64,000 nucleotides of DNA from Thamnaconus septentrionalis (taxonomy: Eukaryota > Chordata > Actinopteri > Tetraodontiformes > Monacanthidae), in contig CM020502.1 in the NCBI GenBank assembly GCA_009823395.1, forward strand, positions 26,910,944 to 26,974,943, given 5' to 3'. The notes beneath the pieces are model-generated. The model was not told the origin of the DNA. It saw nothing but the letters and a program-made list of their open reading frames with translations, and did no database searches. Position 1 is the stretch's first letter. Each line of letters begins with the position of its first letter. The position numbers were made by a program, and so were the translations under genes. This document shows, one piece after another, positions 50,711-62,700 of the stretch.

Positions 50711-53687
50711 TTGCAGCTCAAACTCAAAGAGTAAGAGTAGAAATAGAGGGGAAGGTGAAGGGTTCCCTTCACCTTCCCTTTACCACATAGTGCTACCAAG
50801 GCCCTCAGTCTTCAGCAGGGATGTTTTTCTTCCACTCACAGAAAGTCTGTTTCCTACAGCCGCAACAAGGTGAGACCCCGCAGCCGAACAACTCGCTCAG
50901 ACCGTCTAATAGAGCCGGCACTTCAGCTCAAAGAACATCGGAGAGTCTTTTTGGCCACGGCAGACGTGCCAGCGTGGGAGGAGGAGACATGCAAGGTCCA
51001 GCCACTGTCTGTCTCAAGGTCTGGGCTGCTAAGTGGCCGCAGCCATGAAGGCACTGACGTTTGTCAGGCAGCAGCGGCAGGACCAACAAGTCGCAAGGTT
51101 TAAAGACCTGACGATGTGAAGGAAAAACCCTCATTAATTTCCTTTTCGGGTGTTTTTTATACTTTTATTCTCAGCTCAAAGACCAGCGAGGACTGAGAGG
51201 AAAGAAACCTCCTTCAACATCACTGTGAACTCCGATTTTTGAAGTCGCTTCTTCACGGACAGATTGTTCTTGCTGGCGACTGTGCCGCACCAGGCCGGGT
51301 GGGAACTGCCGGTGCCAAACGGACCTGCGGCGGTGCTTTCAAGGGCCTGAGCGTGAAGATAATCTGACGTGACTGTGTGTGACTGACAGGTTTGAGGCAA
51401 AAACAGCATGTTTTAGGGGAGGCAAACAGATGGATTTTCTGTCTCAGAGAAGGCCGGGAAGTGTGTGTGCGTGACTGACAGACTGACTCGCTGGTGTTTT
51501 CTCTTTTTCTTTTTCTCCTCTGAGTGGAAGAACGTCCCGAGGAGCGTGCCAATGTGCGTGTTTGCCGCAATAACCGCCGCTTTCCTGAGCTCAAAACATC
51601 AGGCCATCAGGTTCCCTGCCAACCAGGTGGAGCGGAGGGAAACCTAGCAACAGGCACGGCCAGCTGCTCTGGAGACACACACGCATGTATAGGCACAGTG
51701 CTGCAAGACACACTGTGTCCACCTTAATGACCTGAACGTCATTATCAGCCAAGACAGAACTGACCTGCAGGCCTGTTGTCGCTCTGAAATTCCCACACAC
51801 ACACACGCACACACACACTCACATGCACACACACATTCGACTCTGTTTAGTCAAAAAGAGGCGGCGGGTGATTTTGCAGCACTTCTGAGGCCGACACGCT
51901 GCGTTCAAAGATCTTTTGATTGCCTGTGATTCACGGTTCTCCTGCACCGCGCCTGATTGAACTAAAGAGACGAGACGCTCGCGAACGTCGGCTGCACGGA
52001 AACAGATAAACAACAAAACACCGCTGTGTGATTCCACAGCAGAGGATCACCGGACAGCGGTGACCTGGAAACCTCCGGAGGGACGTTTGATCGCCGCAGA
52101 GGCGACCGCATGACACAGAGGAGCGAATGGGAATTTGAAACAGCATCGGGAAAGTCTGAAGTTTTGGAAGAAAATGTCATGGCTTAGAAATTAAATTTTG
52201 AAAAATCTGAGGTTCAGGAACACTTGGAAATCTCAGGCTGGAAAGCGAAAAAAAAAAAAATTCTCAGCCGTAAATATGAGGAGGACTGAATCAGACCTAA
52301 AACTGAACTGCTGCCTCAGATCAGCTGCGGAAGTTGACCTGACCTCTGACATTGACTCCGCCTCCATTCGCCAGCCAATAAAACTCCTTTCACACGTCTA
52401 AGGATCTGAGAATCCAGAGAAAGAAAGGGGAGAAGTGATGAAAGAAACTGATCCGGTCCTTGAATCTGCTGCTGGAACGACACATTTGACCGTACAGGGA
52501 AAGAAAACCCCAAGAATAAAGGTGGGAAAATCTTCCGCTGCCGTAAATTTCTTTTTGAAATGTGCTTGTAATACTAAAGGATAAAATGACCGAATGGGAT
52601 GAAGAGTAGACTTTTGAAGATGAAGTCACCTGGAGTGCTTTTGCGAGAGATTAGACTCTCTGCACTGAAGCCTCGTCCAATTAATTCAATTAAGTGCAGC
52701 CTAACGAGCAGTGAGTGGATGAAGTGATATCCCCACCGCGCTCTCGGCTCCACCACACCATGAGATGTGGCCATTTTCTCTCTTAAATGCAATTATGCCG
52801 CTACTTAGGCCACACACACACACACACGCACAGGCGTGCGTGCACACACTCGCCTCATCAAAGGCAATCACATCAGCGCGCCGTCCTCCTGCGGGAGGAG
52901 AAACACTCCGTCTTCTGCTGCTGCTGTCACACCATTTCAAGGGAAAAACAGCTGCAGCAACAGTTGTTTGGATCAGACTATTGATTGGCTGGTGCCCGTG
53001 AAGGCTTTACAGGTGAAGCACAAGCGAAGTAATAATTATAACAGTGAAACAAAAAAAAAGTTGTCTTTTTTTACTGCTGTGAAGCTTCCAGAATGGTGGG
53101 GCAGTCATCAAAAACCATTAAATCCTCAAAGGCCGACTGCAAATTGTGCTTCAGTGAATGACTTCTCAGTGATGTGAAACCTGCACTTTTCTCTGCAGGC
53201 GGCAGAGAAAAGCGCCGCCGGGGTTCATGTATCAGAGAATCAGATTCATTCAGCTCAGCTCGTTGTCTTGGAAACAAAGAATGGAAAGCCAGGATGCATC
53301 CACAACTCTGGACTATGTTGTTGTCGTGGTCGTGAGGATAAAAAGGTCAAAGTTTGTGACCAGTCAAATTACATGATGCCAAAATTGGAGAGCCTGCAGA
53401 GCCGCTGAAAGGTCAGCCGTCTGCCGTGCCGCTAAAACCTCACCCGTTCGCACGGAGAGCCGAGCTGTGAATCTCCTACTCTGCAGGAAGACTGCAGCAG
53501 CGCCCCCCTTTGGCGACTCCTGCGAACCCACCGACAGTTGCAGCACTTCTGCAGACAAAGTGGCTGCAGCAGCTGGACATCCTGCTGGAGGTGGAGGCGA
53601 CACCTTCATCAGTCTGAACAGGAGCTGGCAACCTCGACTTTGATGCCTTTGCACTAAAAATAGATGTGTGACCTGTCGCTGACCTCC

Positions 53688-53690
<3 letters not shown>
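50710..53690. other. Intergenic, no gene seen
   Basis: Mixed single-copy-looking sequence with short CA repeats (51797-51832 and 52813-52830). The longest frames are around 100 codons, low in complexity, and not supported by splice signals or known motifs. Confidence 0.5.

Positions 53691-53692
<2 letters not shown>

Positions 53693-53722
<30 letters not shown>
53693..53722. repeat. CAG trinucleotide repeat, 10 units
   Basis: GCAGCAGCAG run. It does not lie in a supported coding exon. Confidence 0.9.
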
Positions 53723-53724
<2 letters not shown>

Positions 53725-53999
53725 GGCGGAGAAGATCCTGACATTCCTGGTTCTCCATTCTACTGACAAGCAAACAAAGACAAAGGCAACTTACAAAATA
53801 ATGATCATATCACCTAAACTGTGCAAAAGAATCACAACAGTGACTGTGTGTGTGTGTCTTGAAATGATCATAATAATCCACCTCCTCACTGACATTTACT
53901 CTCAGCCTGGTGCACGAAGAACAGGAGACAAGGCGAGACGGTGAATTAGTATCACTTTGGCCCGTCTGCCTCGTCCCCTCGTCTGTCTGGAGAGACCGG

Positions 54000-54000
<1 letters not shown>

Positions 54001-54038
<38 letters not shown>
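54001..54038. repeat. CAGA tetranucleotide repeat, about 9 units
   Basis: GACAGACAGA run, followed 100 bp later by a CA repeat (54139-54178). Confidence 0.9.
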
Positions 54039-54135
54039 ATCCTGCAGCAGCAGCGGCAGCAGCAGCAATAGTCTCCACTTTGATTCCAAGGTCGTTCAAT
54101 AGACACCTTTAAAGTTCAGTACCAACACATTGTTG

Positions 54136-54179
<44 letters not shown>

Positions 54180-54180
<1 letters not shown>

Positions 54181-55040
54181 GAGCCATATGAGATTCAGTG
54201 CCAGGATGAGAAAAATGGAGAAACATAAACAATCCTCTTCTTACGGGAAACATCAGAGCTACAATAACACCACTGAACTAAACTGCTGTTCATTTTCCCA
54301 TTGAGAAGGTTGTTTGTCTTTGGAATTGGCCTTTCAGTTCCTGAGCTGACATGACTCATCACGACAACAACCTCGTCTCACACACGCCGTCGCTCGCTAT
54401 CGTGAGTGGGATTCCTGCTGTCTAGGAACTTTACCTCCACTTAACCTCCAACCTCCAGCCAGCTAGAAGGCTAACCTTCGCGGCGGCTCCTTCGTCGACA
54501 CGTGAGGCGAGTGAGGTTGGGTCGTGGCGCGGTTCCCGTCGAGAGGAGAACGGCCGCAGGTCACCGTCAGGACTCGCCTGATTATTTCCCCCTCACAGGC
54601 CCGCCGGCCGGGCCGAGAGCGCCCGCCACTTCATTAGCCCCGCCGCCGACCGCCCGCCTCGCTGTTCGTCAAAGTTCAGCTCTCAGCTCTGATGAAAGGT
54701 TTGGCAGCCGGAGGCTGTAATGGATTTTTAAGAGGGCAAGAGAGTGAAAAGGAGCGGACATCCAGTAATTGTGTTTGCAGACAGACAGCTGAGAGCCGTC
54801 GGCCAACAGGAAGGACGTGGAGGTGACCTCTCCTCCACCTTTTGCCTTCCAAACCAACTGCACACCCCCGTCCCTTGGCCCACTCTCCAGAGGGTCATTA
54901 GGTCGCTCAGGGGATAACTGGCTGTCCTCTTCCCACTCTGGAATTACTGTGTCGATCACGTTGCCTTGAGAAGTTAGTGAAAATACTGAGAGACACATCA
55001 CACCCTGGTCACACTTTCTGTTTTATTACTGATGATTAGT
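54180..55040. other. Intergenic, no gene seen; CpG-rich middle
   Basis: 54480-54660 is rich in CG and GCC. It has the feel of a CpG island, but no start codon with a convincing frame or donor follows on either strand. Confidence 0.35.
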
Positions 55041-55140
55041 GTCTATTTAGTATGTTCTACTACACCGATGGTTGGCACTTAATTTCGTTGTCAACCTTGA
55101 CAATGACAATAAAGTTTCTATCTCTATTCTATTTCTATTT
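55040..55140 (+). mobile_element. LINE 3' end remnant
   Basis: TTAATTTCGTTGTCAACC and GACAATGACAATAAAG are followed by TCTAT-type tail repeats, typical of L2/CR1-like 3' ends. Confidence 0.6.
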
Positions 55141-55304
55141 CACATGTTTACCATGGCTACTAAACTAGTCTGCTCATTTCCAGATCTTTACGTTTCGGTC
55201 CCAGACTCCAGTGGAGGAGCCTCACACAGCTAGTTATATATATATAAAAAAAAAAAAACTCTCCACATCTCCAGGAAACAGCATATTTAGCCTCCTGTTT
55301 GCAG

Positions 55305-55560
55305 CCCCCCAGCTCAGTGGTCGTGTCGTGGTAGAGTGTCCACCTTGAGGGTTCAATTCCTGGCCAGGTTATACCAAAGACTGTAAAAATGGTAGGCATT
55401 GCCGCCCTGCTTGGCACTCAGTATTCTGGGTTTGAACTGGGGGGTTAGGTCACTCAATGATTCCGGCACGCTGCTGCCCACCGCTCCCTCAGGGGATGAT
55501 GGGTCAAATGCGGAGGACAAATTTCGCATCCTTGGGATGTCACAATGACTGGGAGTTTGA
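55305..55560 (+). mobile_element. tRNA-derived SINE (V-SINE type)
   Basis: It begins with a degenerate tRNA promoter: A-box-like GTGGTAGAGTG, then B box GGTTCAATTCC at 55350-55360. After this comes the conserved fish SINE body CTGCTGCCCACCGCTCC, GATGGGTCAAATGCGGAGGA and CAAATTTCGCATC. It is not a functional tRNA gene because no cloverleaf with an acceptor stem closes. Confidence 0.7.
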
Positions 55561-57930
55561 CTTCAAAACACTGGGTTTTAACTTCCTGCTATAAGTGAAA
55601 CTTTGTTGGACCTTCCACACGTTTGGTTGGGAAAAGAAACAAGGCGGTCCCGGGAGGCGGAGCCAACACCAGAACTCTAAATAAACAAACAAACTCATCC
55701 TCCTAGCAGCAAACACGCTGAACACGGTGAACTGCAAATCCAACCTGTGAGCCGAGCTTCGCCTACGCAGCTGCTTTCCGACTTGTTGGAGCCCCAGCGA
55801 AGCGTGAGCGCTAACGTGAGCTCGCCTCACATGCCAACGGCGGCGCTAAAAACGTGCCAGTCTGTGCAAGGAAAAGCCCGCGGTGCGGTGCATTGTGTAG
55901 CAGTGGCGTGACTCACAAGTCTGCAAGTGAAGCTCAGTGAAGGTTTACCTGAGATTCTGGACTGGAACTGTAAGCTGTTAGCTCAACTTAGCAGCTTACA
56001 GTTAAGTTTTGGCTTTACTTAGGAGGGGCTGACGGGTTTGTTGTTACTCGATGATGGCAACAAGCAGAAAAAACATTGCAAATGACTTCCTGCAACTACC
56101 TTGTTTTCTATGAGAGCCTTAGTATTCCTGAGAGTATGGCAGCAAGACAGTTCTTTTAATCACTTTCAGCTCCCAGGCTAAGAGTTTTCTTTTGTACTTT
56201 CTGTCTCGCTACCAGCGAGCGCCGCCCACCCGACTTTCCCCTGATTGATTATTCCAAATTCATGAACATGAACACAACAGCAAGAAAGCAGCGAGCTGAG
56301 AATCTAATCAGCGGCGCCTTCAGCCGAGATGTCTGCCGCCGCCGCCGCCGCACACTAATGAATGGCTTGGTGGCATCGGCGGCGAGGAGAAAAGTGCATT
56401 ATGGCCATCAGGGGCGCCGACACTCACATGAATCAACGCCCAGCGCGCCTCGACAGCTGATGGCACAACTGACGTCTCATTTCCATGCGAAAAGGGCAGA
56501 CTTACCATTTTCCCAAGTGCGATTCCCTAAAGTTAAATTTGACTGAGATCAAACAAGGTTGGTTCCAGAAATCAACTATGAACTGAAGGCAATCACTCAC
56601 TGAAAATGCACAAAAAGTGAAATGAAATAAAAGTCCATCATGGACAAGCTGAAATTAGTTGTACCATAAAATGATTCTGAACCTTTTAGTGCAATGGAAT
56701 TAGCTCGCTGCCTTAAAATGATGAACTGCGAGCCCTCAAGGTTGCAAAAGCAGCAGCTGGTGCAATAAAATTATTATGGCGCTTTACTGCTCACATGGAA
56801 ACACATGTTTTTGTGTGTTTTGCGACAGGTGTGTGTATTTGTGCAAGTGCCTGCTGTATTTTTTTTGTATTTATTTCATTTACTCTGCTGAAAAGTGCAG
56901 AAAATTGTTGCAGCACTTGGAGTTTCTAATTCTTTTCCAACAATGTGGATAACATGCCTTGTATCACATCGTATTGCACATATTTTTGTATTGACTCTGA
57001 CATTATCCTAATTATTGGAATATTTGCGTTCTGGTTAAAGCTGATCTTTAATCTCTTTGGTCCAAGACCAGTTAGAAACAGGTTCACTGGTCCACTGAGC
57101 CAGCCGCAACACGAGGATCGACTGGATTCCCTACAGTGACCCCCCTCCCTTCCTCCCTCCCTCCTCACCCCTCCCCTCTGGTTTCCATCCCCTCCCCCAC
57201 CCCGACCCTGTCACAACCAATTGTTGACGTCGGCAATTACACCCTGTTTACTTCTGCCGCTCCCTGCAGCGGCGGCCAGACTTACGTAATGCGGCGAACC
57301 ATGCGAGGTCATCGGTGGTGCCGCTGCCTGCCGATACCCTCGGAGCCTTTAGGGCCCCCACCCACCACCACCCCTCTGACTGCCCATCACTCAACAATTT
57401 CCTCTCTCAGTCTCTCCCTTACAGGTGTCCTCTCAGGAAGTGTGAACTGAACGGTGGGGATACGACCGGAACTTCCACGGCCGACACGAACCCGCAAACG
57501 CTGCTCTGACTTTGAGGCTCATCCTTTGTGAAACTTTGCGCTCGGAGACAAATAAAAAAACACACACCACAGCGACTCAGAGTTGCTGCGGGGGCCGAAA
57601 CTGCCTGCTCCGTTTTCTATTAGCTTTTAACGTTCAGTGAAGATGAAAGCATTCCAGTGAAAGATGACAGAAGAACAAATTAGAAAGTATCGACGCAGGA
57701 AAAGAAGAGGACGCAATCAAGACTCCGATCAAAACAGTCGAGATTCCTTCTTCTGTGTTTCGTGCACGACAGACGGGAGACCCATGTGACGCTCACGAGT
57801 CACGACCAGAAGCGGCGCAGTGTCGCGCGTTGATGCACAAAAAGGGGCTGGAAATCTATAAACCATTAAGGCAGAGGGAGGACCGCCCAGCCAGAGGAGA
57901 GGGAAGACTGTATGTTTAAAGGTTAGACTG
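55560..57930. other. Intergenic, no gene seen
   Basis: 56240-56540 (CGCC repeat, ATTAATG sites, CAGCTGATGG) and 57210-57320 (AACAATTGTTGACGTC-like, TTACGTAATG) are free of obvious repeats and may be regulatory. A C/T-rich run lies at 57136-57210. No coding exon was supported. Confidence 0.35.
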
Positions 57931-57936
57931 AGAGCT

Positions 57937-57938
<2 letters not shown>

Positions 57939-57976
<38 letters not shown>
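57939..57976. repeat. GT microsatellite, about 19 units
   Basis: Perfect GT repeat. Confidence 0.93.
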
Positions 57977-57978
<2 letters not shown>

Positions 57979-57979
57979 G

Positions 57980-59140
57980 GCTCGGGTGTTGGGAAATGGC
58001 AGTCCAGCTCTCCATGTACCCTCATCGACAGCTCAGGTGTACCGGGGTTCACTTGTTGGACTCGTGGCACCCAAAGCAACTTCCTGTCCTCCTGGACGTT
58101 CATGCTCACCGTCGACCTCATTGGACTCAACATGGGTTTTTTTTCGTCTTTCTAATTCCCTTCTGTGCGCTCTTTGTTTGCAGCTGAAGTTCTGCTGGTG
58201 TAGGACTGACGACGGGAAATGGTTTCATCCTGGTGAACATTAAAAACCCAGTTTTAATGTAAAGTCGCTTTAACTTGAAATGAAAATTATTCAAAAACCT
58301 GCTTTGCATGGAATTACAGCACGTAACGAGAAAAGAAGGATAAAACAATAATCAGTGTCAAAGTTGAACTCGTGAATTATTAAACACGGACGGACATTAT
58401 AACAGTATAATAATATGAAATGAAGCCGCGCTTGAGGCTTCGCCTGTATTGTGCGGCGGCAATTTCCGCAGCATTTGATAAAAAAAAAAGAAAAGAAAAA
58501 AGAAGAGCTCCCTGTTTGTCCTGTGTTGGTTATTACATTCTTTTATTTAATTTGTCTTATTCATCCAGGGGGAGCGAGGACGGGGCGGCCGCACTAAAGC
58601 ACACAGCAAAAGGCCACATATTTAATAAGCCGGCCGCTTGCACAGTCTCGAACTCATCGTACGGAGGTGGGGGCGGGGGGGGGGATTAAAGCTTGGAAAT
58701 GTTTTTTCTCTTGTACAACACGGCGAGGACAAACATCCGCTGGAAATGGAGGCAAGGATTCTGGGAGGCTCCTTGTGCTTCTTGGGACCCTATGCGCGCC
58801 GATTTATCCAAGACAATGAAGCGAATCAACGAGCCGGTGTTGAGGATCGTCTATATTTGAAACCTGAGATGCTTTAATCACGGAGTCACTCAACACGGCT
58901 GCCACAAATATGGGAGCAAGGTTTTTGTTTTGTTTTTTTCATTAAAAACCAAGGGCACAGTGCGGGAGATAAAACCTCCGCCTCTGTAAAGATGTATCTT
59001 AGCTGACTGATGCCAGAGGTGACAGCATCAGAAAGGAAAAAAATTAGCTAAAATAACAGAAAATAGTGGTGAGGAGCATTCTTTTCTGTTTATTTTACAG
59101 CCAGGACACCCGGAGGAGGCGACGTGTCATCGGATCATTT
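57980..59140. other. Intergenic, no gene seen
   Basis: AT-rich and GC-rich patches alternate, with an A/G block near 58480-58505 and a G run near 58670-58685. Nothing coding was recognised. Confidence 0.5.
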
Positions 59141-59711
59141 CAAATCAAATCAAATCAAAAGCCTTTATTGTCATTATATGACGAAATTAGGAGCGCTGCT
59201 CCACTTGGTGTTTGATAATATTAAAACCGTATAAGAGCAGTTAAACATAAACATTGACATAATAATAATAAAAATAAAGAACTATCAATTAAAGGCACTT
59301 TGTGTACAGATGGCAGCGATACAGTGCATAGTTTGTTACTATATATACATATTGCACTTGAGTTATTGCATTTCAGTTATTACAGTTCAACAGTGAGTTA
59401 TTACATTCAGGTCCTCTGTGTCTGGTTGAGAGAACATATGGCTCTGGCGAAAAAAACTGTCCCAGAGTCTATTGGTCCTTGCTCTGTGTGTCCTGTAGCG
59501 CCTACCGGAGGGCAGCAGGTGAAACAGTCCGTGACCGGGGTGAAAACAGTCCGTGATGATGTTTGTAGCTCTGCTGAGATAACGAGAGCTGGCGATGGTG
59601 TCCAGTGGAGGCAGAGAGCAGCCGGTGATCTTCTGGGCGGTGTTGACTGCTCTCTGCAGGGCTCTCCTGTCTGCTGCTGTGCACCCTGAGTACCATTCTG
59701 TGATACAGTAG
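59141..59711 (-). mobile_element. 5'-truncated LINE with reverse-transcriptase C-terminus
   Basis: On the minus strand about 59705 to 59430 reads ITEWYSGCTAADRRALQRAV, AQKITGCSLPPLDTIASSRY and HPGHGLFHLLPSGRRYRTHR, then ARTNRLWDSFF. This is the conserved C-terminal tail of fish CR1/L2/Rex-type reverse transcriptases. The 3' end carries GACAATAAAG and then TTTGATTTGATTTGA repeats. The copy is truncated and has lost the RT core. Confidence 0.85.
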
Positions 59712-62700
59712 GTGAGGATAAAAAAATATTTTTTTTTTTATGTCTTTCATAGTTTTTCTTTGAAATGCAGTAGCAAAATACCTGCTTGTGTAACAGCCAA
59801 GAACAGCCAATTTCTCTTTTTTTTCAAAGGGCCGCGATTAAATAAAGGACATGGTTTGGTTGCACACAAACGATCATAAGACATCCATCATGAGCCGCAG
59901 ACAGTGTTTTCGTATCGGCTACACAAAGTCGTCAGAGGACTCTGACCCTGTGGGGAACATTCAGACGAGCGTCCTTGAGATGTTCCGGACAGCCGGCTTC
60001 ATTTTCATTAACCTCCACAGTCGGATGAGTCTCGGCCGCACTGGACCTGCTTGCCAAGCTGAAGGACGGACGACCTGAAGCTGGAGGTCGTCCAGCAGTG
60101 CCGCTGCAGCCCTCACAAATTTTGTTGTTTATTTTTTTGTCCTTAACTATTCACCGTATGAGACCAAGCGATGAATTGCCAAATTCCAAAGGAAAAGAAA
60201 AAACCCTCTAATTGGTCACAGTTTCCCTCCTCTGAGGACCACCTGCACCATCAGGACCCTATTTAAATATTTAATGAGATATTTAATGAACGCAATGGAC
60301 GGAGGAGTCCCACAAATGCCACTCCGCTCCAGTTCACGCGGTGCCGTGTGAAGCCAGCATGTGAAAGTGCTGGCCCCTAAAATGAATCCAATGGGCCGAT
60401 CTGAAGCTATTATTTTTCGGCTTAATGAGTGCTCAGGATCGCGCCAGAGTTCTGAGGCATTAAGCGGTTTGTACTTAAAGGAATTCCAAGAAACCTTTCA
60501 GCCCGAAGGACGGTTCTATTCAGAGGAGACAGACAGGCGGAGGGGGCTGTAGCGGAGGAGGAGAAGAAAACCCTTCAGCTTCGACTCAAAGCAGCTCTAG
60601 GTAACTTGGACTCATTACTACTCCCTGCTGGTTGAGAAGCACAAATAGTCTTTGGCGGTGTCGTAAAGAGGAAAAATACCAGGGTTTGTTGACACAGCCG
60701 GCATACTGAAGAATCGCTTGGAAATATGTCCACTGACAAGGTAAAGTAACATGCGTTACATGTTTGTTTGTTTGTTTTTAAATATTGTTGTATTCCGTTG
60801 AAGGTGACAGACAACTACAATTACACAAACAAGGATAGTGTATTGCTTAGACAGACGGCAGTGTTTTGCGCTTGGTTCGCATCATTCTCGTTGATGAATT
60901 GCTTGGAAATGATGTGGTGTATAATGGCTATAATATTACAACAGGTTATAAACTCGTGTAGCTGTAATGCCTACAACAACTGTTCAGACAACACAACGTC
61001 GCATTGATTCGGTGGAAATGATGGCGAAGTGACGAAGTAAACACGCTGCAGCGCTCGTATGTGTTCAGGAAAAACACCAATATGAAATGCAAAACAGACA
61101 TTGACAATGACGTCGTAGCAAACGTTCAACACTTTTATTACTTCGTCTTTCATCGAGGTTACTTATTGGGTTCCATTCCGTCATTTTACAATCTTATGTA
61201 TTTGTAATAGTAGTATGTAAGACTGCCTCTAAATAAACGTATGACGTTGCCGTAAAGTGGTTCGTCCTGTAATGACGACACAGGAAGCCGTGTGGGGTCG
61301 TGCAGGAAAGTTACACAGTGCAGTTACAGCCGGCACAACCCCCCTCTCGCTGCCGAGGCGGCACCAATGATCTTATTAATCGTTTATCTACTGCTTTACT
61401 GAGTTTGGAATCATAACTTTATGGTCGAAAGGTTACCTAGAGTTGCTTTCAGGAGTAACAGACAGTAAGACTGGCGAATGACTGAAGGGTTGACTTGGAA
61501 AACGTGGAAATCTTTACATTGTAGCTGGATTTTAGCTCGAACAATCTCACTCATCCATCTTGCAAACAGCCCACAGAGAGAACTTTAACACGGCTTCGTA
61601 ACGGATAAAGAGGTAGGAGGTAGGAATGGGGAAGCAACGGCGGCGACAAGCTGCTCCAGAAGAACCAGAGAAGAAGAAGAGCAGGAAGAAGACGTAGCAG
61701 CTACTGCTAAAGAGATTAGCGAGCGATGCTACTGTTGGTTAATTGCTGTTGGTTCATTTTGGCTTGCCTTTTTTGACAGAGAACAAAAAAGGCACCAAAG
61801 AAAGGTTATGTGAGGTTGATGTCACCTCCTGCACCAATAGGAAGTCTCGCACTGCTCAAATGAGCCTTATTGCTGCAAAGCAACTCCATTTCCTTCAGAT
61901 TTGCAGTTCAGCAGGCACCAAAGTCAACAGGAGATTGAAGCAATTCTAGATGTTTGCAAAAAACAAAAAGAAAACACTTTGTCCAGACATGTGAGCGCAC
62001 CCATCAGCACCCCCGCAGCTCCCTCACTGTCCTCCGCTGTCCTTCATATTTTTGTTCTCTCCTTGTCTCAGATCTCTCCTGCCTCAGAAGCCTTCAATTA
62101 AAAAAAAAAAAAGGAGCCAGTCTATCCAGGCCGCCAGCTTTTACAATCCGTCTCCTCCAACCATTAGCCCTCGTCTGATGACCCGGCCCGATAAGACCTG
62201 GATGGGGCCCCGGAGCCAAGCGGCGTGTCTGTTTTTACAGCACGGTGTGTGATCCTGTCCTCCTGTTGGGATTCTTTTGTCCGCAAGTGATGTGCCGATG
62301 AGCTCGCCATCTTATCTCTGCGGCCGCCGTCTGGAAGCAGATAGTATCGAACCGGCGCATGCAGCCCCCCCAGGGCGCAGCGACAGAGCCGATCTCGTCC
62401 ACGTCCATCAACAGGTTGTTGGCATACAAAGAGGGTTTGAGGAATTGAGTCGGTTGTTTGTTCTTTTTTATTTTGTCGGAAAATTAGGTGAGAGAAGCTG
62501 AATGCCGTCACATGGCAGAAGAGCTATTGAAATCAAGAGGAAATCATCACCCTAATGAAATTGACTGAAAAACAGAAAAGCCAGGCAGTGATAAAATTTA
62601 GCGGCAAGTCTCTGGGTCAAATGGTACGAAAATTATTAATTAACAGAATTGTGCATTCACAAAAAAATCACAAAAAGAGAAATTTACAAAAAAAAAAACA

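Noticed and set aside
54480..54720. GC-rich block as a CpG-island promoter
   Set aside because: No exon with a usable donor or known product follows on either strand. Kept only as a description.
55305..55380. tRNA-like sequence with A and B boxes
   Set aside because: No acceptor stem closes and the 3' body matches a SINE, so it is not a tRNA gene.
62164..62511. 115-codon minus-strand frame, and an alternative frame with ANNLLMDVDEIGSV
   Set aside because: Not recognised as any family, no convincing acceptor-donor pair, and two competing frames of equal quality.
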